Positions 9,907-17,693 of a stretch of 64,000 nt of DNA are shown here, in pieces (the stretch's first letter is position 1; each line of letters opens with the position of its first letter). Position numbers and translations under genes: made by a program. The stretch covers positions 289,779 to 353,778 of the forward strand of contig NZ_JAJKFK010000006.1 in assembly GCF_021653975.1 (NCBI RefSeq). Reading direction: 5' to 3'. The notes below the pieces were generated by a model. That model saw nothing but the letters and a program-made list of their open reading frames with translations, was not told the DNA's origin and did no database searches. Source of the DNA: Amycolatopsis sp. GM8 (GTDB lineage: Bacteria; Actinomycetota; Actinomycetes; Mycobacteriales; Pseudonocardiaceae).

Positions 9907-10514
9907 CACCGATGCCGCACCGGAAGCTGACCGTGCTCGGCGACAGCTGCGCGGAGGGCCGCGGTGGCGTCGTGCGCGCCGACGGCACCTTCACCGGTTT
10001 CGTCGTGCATATGGCCCAGGCGCTCGGCGTCGCCGACGGAGTGCTCAACCTCGGCTCGTTCGGCGCCACCACCCGCGACGCCGTGGACCACCAGCTGTCC
10101 GTGGCGCTCGACAACCCCGCGCCGCTGATGGGTGTGATCGTCGGCGGCAACGATCTCGTCACCGACTACGACCGTGACCGGTTCGAGCGCAACCTGCGGC
10201 ACGTCTACACGAGTCTCGTCCAGCCCGGGCGGCTGGTGTTCACCACCAGCTGGCCGGGCATCCCGGACCGGCTGCCCGGCCTCGACGGCCCCACCCGCGC
10301 CCTGCTGCGGGCGCGGTTCGCCGAGGCGAACGAGTTCCTGGAGAAGCTCGTCTTCGAGCTCGACCTGGTCTGCCTCGACCTGGCGAACGCGCCACTGGCC
10401 ACCGATCCGGTCATGTGGTGCGCCGACGGCATGCACCCGAGCCCCGCCGGGCACCAGGCCATCGGCATCGCCATGGCCGACCTGATCGACGAAGCCCTGA
10501 CCTACCGAACGTAA
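9903..10514 (+). CDS. SGNH/GDSL-family hydrolase
   Basis: The protein has 203 residues from GTG 9903, overlapping the previous stop (GTGA); ATG 9912 is an alternative. All SGNH blocks are visible: GDS near the N-terminus (nucleophile serine), a glycine in the NLGSFGATT segment, GGND for the asparagine, and DGMHPS for the catalytic Asp/His. There is no signal peptide, so it probably acts in the cytosol as an esterase or thioesterase/acyltransferase. It sits directly between the FAD oxidoreductase and the megasynthase, so it may release or transfer the finished acyl chain. Confidence 0.88.
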   Translation: MTPMPHRKLTVLGDSCAEGRGGVVRADGTFTGFVVHMAQALGVADGVLNLGSFGATTRDAVDHQLSVALDNPAPLMGVIVGGNDLVTDYDRDRFERNLRHVYTSLVQPGRLVFTTSWPGIPDRLPGLDGPTRALLRARFAEANEFLEKLVFELDLVCLDLANAPLATDPVMWCADGMHPSPAGHQAIGIAMADLIDEALTYRT

Positions 10515-10565
10515 ATCCTGATCAACGGCGATCAGCGAACCTCAGCCTGAGACAGGGGTTGGCAC

Positions 10566-13500
10566 GTGAACGACCACCACCAGACCACCACCCGGCGGCT
10601 CGCCGACAACCCGGTCGCGATCGTCGGGATGTCGAGCCTGTTCCCGATGGCGCGCAACCTCGGCGAGTTCTGGCAGAACATCGTCGGCGCGGCCGACTGC
10701 ACCTCCGAGGTGCCCGGGACGCACTGGAACATCGACGACTACTACGACGCGGACCCCGCCGTGCCGGACAAGACCTACTGCCGGCGCGGCGGTTTCGTGC
10801 CCGAGGTCCCGTTCAGCGTCACCGAGTTCGGCCTGCCGCCGAACCAGCTCGAGGTCACCACCGTCGTCCAGCTGCTGAGCCTGCTGGTGGCGCGGGACGT
10901 GCTCGCCGACGCGGGCGCGCCCGGCGCGGACTGGTACCGGCCCGAGCGCACCGGTGTGGTGCTCGGCGTCGCGGGCCCGACGACGCTGTCGCACCCGCTC
11001 GCGGCGCGGCTGTCCACCCCGGTGCTCAAGGAGGTCGTCCGCAGCTGCGGGCTCACCCAGGCCGACGCCGAGCAGATCGCCGAGAAGTACGCGGCCGCGT
11101 TCGCCCCGTGGGAGGAGAACTCGTTCCCCGGCCTGCTGGGCAACGTGATCGCCGGCCGGGTCGCGAACCGGCTCGACCTCGGCGGGATGAACTGCACGAT
11201 CGACGCCGCCTGCGCGAGCTCGCTGTCCGCGGTGCACGTCGCGATCGGCGAGCTGGTGTCCGGCCGGTCCGACCTGATGATCACCGGTGGCTGTGACACC
11301 GAGAACTCGATCTTCGGCTACATGTGCTTCAGCAAGGTCGGCGCCCTGTCGAAGTCCGGGCAGATCAAGCCGCTCGACGACAGCGCCGACGGCACGCTCG
11401 TCGGCGAGGGCGTCGGCATGCTCGCGCTCAAGCGGCTCGCGGACGCCCAGCGCGACGGCGACCGGGTCTACGCGGTGATCCGCGGCATCGGCTCGTCGAG
11501 CGACGGCCGGTTCAAGAGCATCTACGCCCCGCGCGCCGAGGGCCAGCAGGCCGCGCTGCACCGCGCGTACGAGGACGCGGACTGCTCGCCCTCGTCGATC
11601 GGCCTGTTCGAGGCGCACGCGACCGGCACCCGGGTCGGCGACGCGACCGAACTGGAAGCACTCACCTCGGTGCTGCGCGAGTCGACCGAGGAGAACGGCT
11701 ACGCCGCGATCGGCAGCGTGAAATCGCAGATCGGGCACACGAAGGGCGCCGCGGGCGCGGCGAGCCTGATCAAGCTCGCGATGTCGCTGTACCACAAGGT
11801 GCTGCCGCCGACGATCAACGTCACCAAGCCGAACCGCGCCCTGGGCGAGGACTCCCCGTTCTACATCAACACGAGGACCCGCCCGTGGATCCTGGACCCG
11901 CACCGGCCGCGGCGCCGGGCGGCGGCCTCGGCGATGGGTTTCGGTGGCACGAACTTCCACGCCGTGCTGGAGGAAACCAGTTCGGACCGCGCGGAACTGC
12001 GCACCATGCACCGCACCGCTCAGGTGCACCTGTGGCACGCGGCCGACGCGCGGGAGCTGGCCGGGCTGGTGCGGTCGAGCGCGCCCGCCGATGACGCCGA
12101 GATCCCGGCGGACCACGCCCGGGTCGGGTTCGTCGCGCGCGACGAGCAGGAGGCCGCGGCGCTGCGCGAGCTGGCCGCGGGCGAGGTCGAGTCCCATGTG
12201 GACGAACCGGAATGGTCGCACCCCAAGGGAATCTTCTACCGGCGGCACGCGCTGGCCGACCTGAAGGTCGGTGCGCTGTTCGCCGGGCAGGGCAGCCAGT
12301 ACGTCGACATGGGTCTGGCGACCGTGCTGAACAACCCGACCGTCGCGGGCGCCTTCGACGAGGCGAACGCGGTGTTCGCCGACTCGCCGCGCCCGCTCGC
12401 GCCCGTCGTGTTCCCGCCGCCGGTGTTCGACCCGGAGGAGCGCAACGAGCAGGAGAACGTGTTGCGGCGCACCGAATACGCCCAGCCGGCGATCGGTGCG
12501 CTGGCGGCGGGGCAGTACCGGTTCCTCGCCGAGCGCGGGCTGGAGTGCGGCGGGTTCCTCGGCCACAGCTTCGGTGAACTGACCGCACTGTGGGCGGCGG
12601 GCTCGCTCGACGACGCCGACTTCTTCGCGCTGGCCAAGGCCCGCGGCGAGGCGATGGCGCTGTCCGGCGACGGCGACCCCGGCACGATGGCGGCGGTGCA
12701 GGCGAGCCGCGAGGACGTGGCCGAGATCCTGCGCGACCACCCCGAAGTCAGCATCTGCAACCACAACGCACCGACCCAGATCGTGGTCGGCGGCGGTTCC
12801 CCGGCCGTCGCCGCGCTGGTCTCGGCGTGCCGCGAGCGCGGGCTGACCGTGCGGGAGCTGCCGGTCGCGGCCGCGTTCCACACCAAGTACGTGGCGCACG
12901 CGGTCGAACCGTTCCGCGAGGCCGTGAAAGCCGTCAGCATCCGGGCGCCGAAGACCAAGGTGTACGCGAACTCCGAGGGCGCCGAGTACGGCTCGCGGGT
13001 CGCGACCAACCGGCGGGTGCTGGCCGAGCAGCTGCTCAAGCCGGTCGAGTTCGTGGCCGGCCTGCAGGCGATGCACGCCGACGGCTGCCGGGTGTTCGTC
13101 GAGTTCGGGCCGAAGGGTGTGCTGACCCAGCTGGTGCAGCGGACGCTGGGCGAGGACGTGGTCGCCATCGCGACCGACGCCGGCCCGACGGGCGACGGAG
13201 ATGTCGCGCTGAAGAAGGCCGCGCTGCGGCTGGCCGTGCTCGGTGTGCCGCTGCGCGCGGTGCACCGGCACGACGCGCCGGCGGTCGTCGAGGCGGAGCC
13301 GCAGGGCATGGTGGTGCGCCTGACGGGCCGCGACTACGTGCCCGACTCGCGGCGGCAGGCCTACCAGACCGGGCTGAGCGAGAAGGTCGAGTTGGAAGCC
13401 GTGGCGGCGGCCCGGGCGGCGGGTGCCGCTTCGGTGCCCGCGGCTCCGGCGGCCCCTGCGGTGGTTCCGGCTCCGGTGGCGGCTCCAGTCGCTCCGCTGG

Positions 13501-16500
13501 TTCCGGTGGCCGCTCCGGCTCCTGTCGCCGCGGTCGCTCCCGTGGCGGCGCCGGTTGTCCACAGTGGACCCGGCGTGGACGCAGTCGCGCAGCAGCATTT
13601 GGAGTTGCACAGCCACTACGCCGAAGGTCAGCTGCGCGTCGCCGAGGACCTCGTCTCGGTCCTGCGCGAGGCCCAGCGCACGGGCGGGGTGGACGACCGG
13701 CTGTACGCGACCGTCGACGCTGTCAAGGAGCACAGCCTCGCACTCGGCCAGACGCACACGCGGGTCAACGAAATCCTGGCCTCGCTGACCACCCTGGAGT
13801 TCGGCGGCGCTCCGGTGCCCACCACGACCAATGGGACCGGAGATCACGGCGCTGGGGACAACGGTGCTGCGGGCAACGGCCACCACCCGGTGGCCTACGC
13901 CGAGCCCGCCGACCTGCCCGCGTTGCCGGACCCCGTCATCCCGCAGCAGCTCGACGCCAGCCCGGAACCGCCGTCGATGAACGGCACCCCCGCCCCGGCG
14001 GGCGTGGACGTGCAGTCGGTTCTGGTGGAGGTGGTCTCGGAGAAGACCGGTTATCCGCCGGAGATGCTGGACCTGTCCATGGATCTCGAAGCGGATCTGG
14101 GTGTCGATTCCATCAAGCGTGTCCAGATCTTGGGTGCCCTGAAGGATCGCGTTCCCAGCGTCCCGGCTGTGGGCCCTGAGCAGGTCGCGGAATTGCGGAC
14201 CTTGAACGACATCGTAGCCTTCGTCGGCACCCCTGCCCCTGCCTCCGCCCCGGCGGGCGTGGACGTGCAGTCAGTCCTGGTGGAGGTCGTCTCCGAGAAG
14301 ACCGGATATCCGCCGGAGATGCTCGACCTGTCCATGGACCTCGAAGCCGACCTAGGCGTCGATTCCATCAAGCGTGTCCAGATTCTGGGCGCTCTCAAGG
14401 ATCGCGTTCCTGGCGTCCCGGCCGTGGGACCGGAGCAGGTCGCGGAACTGCGCACCCTCAACGACATCGTCGCCTTCGTCGGCGCTCCCGCCCCGGCGGG
14501 GGTCGATGTGCAGTCGGTTCTGGTGGAGGTGGTCTCGGAGAAGACCGGTTACCCGCCGGAGATGCTGGACCTGTCCATGGACCTCGAAGCGGACCTCGGG
14601 GTCGACTCGATCAAGCGAGTGCAGATCCTGGGCGCGCTCAAGGATCGGGTTCCTGGCGTTCCGGCTGTGGGACCGGAGCAGGTCGCGGAGTTGCGCACCC
14701 TGAACGACATCGTCAGCTTCGTCGGAGCGCCCGCGCCGGCCCCGGCAGGAGCGGATGTCCGATCGGTCCTGGTGGAGGTCGTCTCCGAAAAGACGGGCTA
14801 CCCGCCGGAGATGCTGGACCTGTCCATGGACCTCGAAGCGGACCTGGGCGTTGACTCGATCAAGCGGGTCCAGATTCTGGGCGCGCTGAAGGATCGCGTC
14901 GAGGGTGTCCCCGCGGTCGGCCCCGAGCAGGTCGCGGAATTGCGGACGCTGAACGACATCGTCGCCTTCGTCGGAGCGCCTGCTGAGACCGCACCTTCGG
15001 GCGCGGATGTCCGATCCGTCCTGGTCGACATCGTCTCCGAAAAGACCGGCTACCCGCCGGAAATGCTCGACCTCTCCATGGACCTCGAAGCCGACCTGGG
15101 CGTCGACTCGATCAAGCGAGTCCAGATCCTGGGTGCGCTGAAGGATCGCGTCGAGGGTGTCCCCGCAGTCGGCCCCGAGCAGGTCGCGGAATTGCGGACG
15201 CTCAACGACATCGTCGCCTTCGTCGGAGCGCCCGCCGAGACCGTGGAACCGTCCACAAGCGACACCCTGGCACCGGCCGCCGAGCAGCAGCCCGTGCTGC
15301 TGCGGATCGAGCAGGTGCGGCTCCCCGCGGTCGACCGGCTCGACGAGCCCTACGCGACCGGCAAGACAGCTCTGGTCATCGACCACGGCGAACCGGCCGC
15401 CGAGGTGCTCGCCACGGCACTCGAACAGCGCGGCTGGACCGTGCACCGCGCCGACGCCGGCGGCCAGGAGGACGCCGCACTGTCCACATGGGACGGTGAT
15501 CGGATCGAGCACACGGTCGGCAAGGCACTCGAACCCGCCACCCGGCTCGACCTCTGCCTGACCGTGCTGCCCGCCGACGGGCAGTGGCAGGCCGGGGCCC
15601 GCCGCCTCGCCGACACCATCCTCACCGCCAAGCTGGTGCATGACCGCCTCACCGCCACCACCGGCAGTCGCGCCGCGTTCGTCACCGTCACCCGGATCGA
15701 CGGCGCGCTCGGCCACCGCGGTGACCGGCCCGCCGCCGCGTCCCTCATCGGCGGCGTCGCCGGCCTGACCAAAACCCTCGCCCAGGAGGCGCCCGCGCTG
15801 TTCTGCCGGGCCCTCGACCTCGCCCCCGAGCTCACGGACGAGGCACTGACCGAGGCCGTCCTCGACGAGCTCGCCGACGCCGCCACCGACGCCCGCGAGG
15901 TCGCGATCGACGCCGACCGCACCCGCTGGACGATCCGCCCCCGCCCGATCGGCGAACCCGCGGACCCTGCCGCGGAACCGGCGATCACCACGGACGACGT
16001 GCTCGTCGTGACCGGCGGCGCCCGCGGCGTGACCGCCCACTGCGTCAAGGAACTGGCCACCCGCCGGCCGTGCGAGTTCCTGCTACTCGGCCGCACCGAG
16101 CTCACCGACGAGCCGGCCTGGGCGACGGGAGTCGCCGACGGCGCGCTCAAGCCCGCCGCCATCGCCGCGCTGCGCGGCGAGAAACCGAAGCAGATCGACC
16201 GCGTCACCCGCGATCTGCTGGCGCAACGCGAGATCCGGGCCACGGTCGAGGAGATCGCGGCCACCGGCGCCCGCGTGCACTACGTCGCGGTCGACGTCAC
16301 CGACGCCGAAGCGACCAAGGCAGCGCTTGCCCCGTACCACCAGCGCGTCACCGGCATCGTGCACGGCGCCGGCGCACTCGCCGACGCGCTGCTGCCCGCC
16401 AAGACCCCGGCGGACATCCGCACCGTGCTCGCGACCAAAGTGGACGGTCTGCACAACGTCGTCGCCGCGCTCGCCGAGGCCGAACTGCGGCACGTGATCC

Positions 16501-17693
16501 TGTTCGGCTCGGTCGCCGGTGTGCTCGGCAACCCCGGGCAGGCTGACTACGCGGTCGCGAACGAGGCCCTCAACCGGGTCGGGATCAGCTGGAAGCGCCA
16601 GCGCCCCGCGAGCCAGGTGACCACGATCAACTGGGGTGCCTGGGACGGCGGCATGGTCACCCCCGAACTGCGGGAGGTGTTCCTCTCCCGGGGTGTCGCA
16701 CTGCTCGGGATGGACGCCGGCGCGCGCCTGTTCGCCGAGCAGCTCACCCCGGCCCGCGCCGACGACGTGTCAGTGCTCGCCGGGCCGCCGAATCCCCTTG
16801 CCCCGCCCGCGATTCCGGCCCGGACGCCCGCGTTCAAGGCGCATCGCGACCTCGCCGGGCTCGCCGCCGACCCGGTGATCTTCGACCACCAGGTCGGCCG
16901 GTTCCCGGTGTTCCCTGCGGCCGCCGGGCTCGGCTGGGCGATCAACGTGCTGGAGCGGGCCAACCCAGGGCTGCGCGTGGTCGAGGTCTCGGGCTTCGAG
17001 GTCCTCAAGGGCATCGTGTACGACGGCGGCCACGAGCGTGACTACTGGCTCGACGTGGAGGCCGGTGTCCTCGACGGCGACCGGCTCACCGTGAAGGCGT
17101 GGATCCGCAGCGCCGAACCCGGGAAAACCCTGCCACCGTCCCATTTCGCCGGCACGTTCGTGCTCGCGGCCGGCCCCGCGGCCGCGCCCACGGGCACCGC
17201 GTATGCCCTCGGTGCGGGCGAAGAGGACGGGCTCGAGGTGTACCGCAGCGCGACGCTGTTCCACGGCCCGCTGCTGCAGGGGATCCGGCGGATCCTCCGG
17301 CGGGAGGAACGGCACTTCGTCGCGGAATGCCGGCTGCCGGACACGCCGCTCGGACACGGCGAGTTCGCCGGCGGGCTGCACAGCCCGGTGTTGTCGGACG
17401 TGGTGATCCAGGCCGGATCGCTGCTGGGCGTGTGGTTCATGGCCTCGGGCTGCCTGCCGCTGACGGTCGGCCGCATCGAGTACTTCGCGCCGCTGCCCGG
17501 TGACCGCCCGTTCGTCGCGGAGGTCGGCGACCTGCGCGCGAACTCCGACCGGACGCAAGTCACGGTGACCGTCACCGCGAGCGACCCGGACGGCCGGGTG
17601 CTGCAGCGCTACACCGACCTGTCGGTGATCGCGACCCCTGAGATGACCGCGAAGTTCGCCGAGGCCGTGCGGCTGCGGGAGGAGAACCGATGA
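10566..17693 (+). CDS. pfaA: PfaA-like iterative polyketide/fatty-acid synthase (KS-AT-ACP5-KR-DH)
   Basis: The protein has 2375 residues from GTG 10566. Domain order: ketosynthase (about 12-450) with Cys216, His351 and His391; acyltransferase (about 565-880) with the GHSFGE nucleophile Ser668; an Ala/Pro linker and helical segment (about 940-1060); five tandem ACPs with LGVDSIKR motifs, phosphopantetheine serines at 1182, 1267, 1348, 1431 and 1515; ketoreductase with the TGGARG cofactor loop at 1816 and catalytic Ser1982/Tyr1995; and a C-terminal hotdog dehydratase (about 2090-2375) with His2108 and a DVVIQ motif. This order is that of PfaA from PUFA synthases. No enoyl reductase or thioesterase is fused; those roles fall to pfaD and the nearby hydrolases. 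The stop overlaps the next start (ATGA). Confidence 0.95.
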   Translation: MNDHHQTTTRRLADNPVAIVGMSSLFPMARNLGEFWQNIVGAADCTSEVPGTHWNIDDYYDADPAVPDKTYCRRGGFVPEVPFSVTEFGLPPNQLEVTTVVQLLSLLVARDVLADAGAPGADWYRPERTGVVLGVAGPTTLSHPLAARLSTPVLKEVVRSCGLTQADAEQIAEKYAAAFAPWEENSFPGLLGNVIAGRVANRLDLGGMNCTIDAACASSLSAVHVAIGELVSGRSDLMITGGCDTENSIFGYMCFSKVGALSKSGQIKPLDDSADGTLVGEGVGMLALKRLADAQRDGDRVYAVIRGIGSSSDGRFKSIYAPRAEGQQAALHRAYEDADCSPSSIGLFEAHATGTRVGDATELEALTSVLRESTEENGYAAIGSVKSQIGHTKGAAGAASLIKLAMSLYHKVLPPTINVTKPNRALGEDSPFYINTRTRPWILDPHRPRRRAAASAMGFGGTNFHAVLEETSSDRAELRTMHRTAQVHLWHAADARELAGLVRSSAPADDAEIPADHARVGFVARDEQEAAALRELAAGEVESHVDEPEWSHPKGIFYRRHALADLKVGALFAGQGSQYVDMGLATVLNNPTVAGAFDEANAVFADSPRPLAPVVFPPPVFDPEERNEQENVLRRTEYAQPAIGALAAGQYRFLAERGLECGGFLGHSFGELTALWAAGSLDDADFFALAKARGEAMALSGDGDPGTMAAVQASREDVAEILRDHPEVSICNHNAPTQIVVGGGSPAVAALVSACRERGLTVRELPVAAAFHTKYVAHAVEPFREAVKAVSIRAPKTKVYANSEGAEYGSRVATNRRVLAEQLLKPVEFVAGLQAMHADGCRVFVEFGPKGVLTQLVQRTLGEDVVAIATDAGPTGDGDVALKKAALRLAVLGVPLRAVHRHDAPAVVEAEPQGMVVRLTGRDYVPDSRRQAYQTGLSEKVELEAVAAARAAGAASVPAAPAAPAVVPAPVAAPVAPLVPVAAPAPVAAVAPVAAPVVHSGPGVDAVAQQHLELHSHYAEGQLRVAEDLVSVLREAQRTGGVDDRLYATVDAVKEHSLALGQTHTRVNEILASLTTLEFGGAPVPTTTNGTGDHGAGDNGAAGNGHHPVAYAEPADLPALPDPVIPQQLDASPEPPSMNGTPAPAGVDVQSVLVEVVSEKTGYPPEMLDLSMDLEADLGVDSIKRVQILGALKDRVPSVPAVGPEQVAELRTLNDIVAFVGTPAPASAPAGVDVQSVLVEVVSEKTGYPPEMLDLSMDLEADLGVDSIKRVQILGALKDRVPGVPAVGPEQVAELRTLNDIVAFVGAPAPAGVDVQSVLVEVVSEKTGYPPEMLDLSMDLEADLGVDSIKRVQILGALKDRVPGVPAVGPEQVAELRTLNDIVSFVGAPAPAPAGADVRSVLVEVVSEKTGYPPEMLDLSMDLEADLGVDSIKRVQILGALKDRVEGVPAVGPEQVAELRTLNDIVAFVGAPAETAPSGADVRSVLVDIVSEKTGYPPEMLDLSMDLEADLGVDSIKRVQILGALKDRVEGVPAVGPEQVAELRTLNDIVAFVGAPAETVEPSTSDTLAPAAEQQPVLLRIEQVRLPAVDRLDEPYATGKTALVIDHGEPAAEVLATALEQRGWTVHRADAGGQEDAALSTWDGDRIEHTVGKALEPATRLDLCLTVLPADGQWQAGARRLADTILTAKLVHDRLTATTGSRAAFVTVTRIDGALGHRGDRPAAASLIGGVAGLTKTLAQEAPALFCRALDLAPELTDEALTEAVLDELADAATDAREVAIDADRTRWTIRPRPIGEPADPAAEPAITTDDVLVVTGGARGVTAHCVKELATRRPCEFLLLGRTELTDEPAWATGVADGALKPAAIAALRGEKPKQIDRVTRDLLAQREIRATVEEIAATGARVHYVAVDVTDAEATKAALAPYHQRVTGIVHGAGALADALLPAKTPADIRTVLATKVDGLHNVVAALAEAELRHVILFGSVAGVLGNPGQADYAVANEALNRVGISWKRQRPASQVTTINWGAWDGGMVTPELREVFLSRGVALLGMDAGARLFAEQLTPARADDVSVLAGPPNPLAPPAIPARTPAFKAHRDLAGLAADPVIFDHQVGRFPVFPAAAGLGWAINVLERANPGLRVVEVSGFEVLKGIVYDGGHERDYWLDVEAGVLDGDRLTVKAWIRSAEPGKTLPPSHFAGTFVLAAGPAAAPTGTAYALGAGEEDGLEVYRSATLFHGPLLQGIRRILRREERHFVAECRLPDTPLGHGEFAGGLHSPVLSDVVIQAGSLLGVWFMASGCLPLTVGRIEYFAPLPGDRPFVAEVGDLRANSDRTQVTVTVTASDPDGRVLQRYTDLSVIATPEMTAKFAEAVRLREENR
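13999..15240 (+). repeat. Five tandem ACP-coding repeats inside pfaA
   Basis: Five in-frame units of roughly 243-255 bp encode nearly identical carrier domains. The phosphopantetheine-serine codons start at 14109, 14364, 14607, 14856 and 15108, so spacing is 85, 81, 83 and 84 codons. The conserved core of each unit reads EKTGYPPEMLDLSMDLEADL and then LGVDSIKR. Units differ mainly in short Ala/Pro linkers, a V/A change (DVQSVLVE versus DVRSVLVE) and VPG/VPS/VEG after KDR. Near-identity at DNA level implies recent duplication or ongoing gene conversion. Confidence 0.95.

Noticed and set aside
10542..13886. Very long antisense open frame (over 1100 codons) opposite pfaA
   Set aside because: It mirrors the third-codon-position GC bias of the real gene, has low-complexity Arg/Gly/His composition and no recognisable domain; the sense strand encodes clear KS and AT domains.
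13999..15240. Tandem repeats considered as a CRISPR or satellite array
   Set aside because: The units are in-frame protein-coding repeats of about 250 bp with conserved carrier-domain motifs, not short repeats with unique spacers.
14352..16040. Antisense repeat-containing open frame opposite the ACP repeats
   Set aside because: Its apparent repeats are only the reverse complement of the tandem ACP units.
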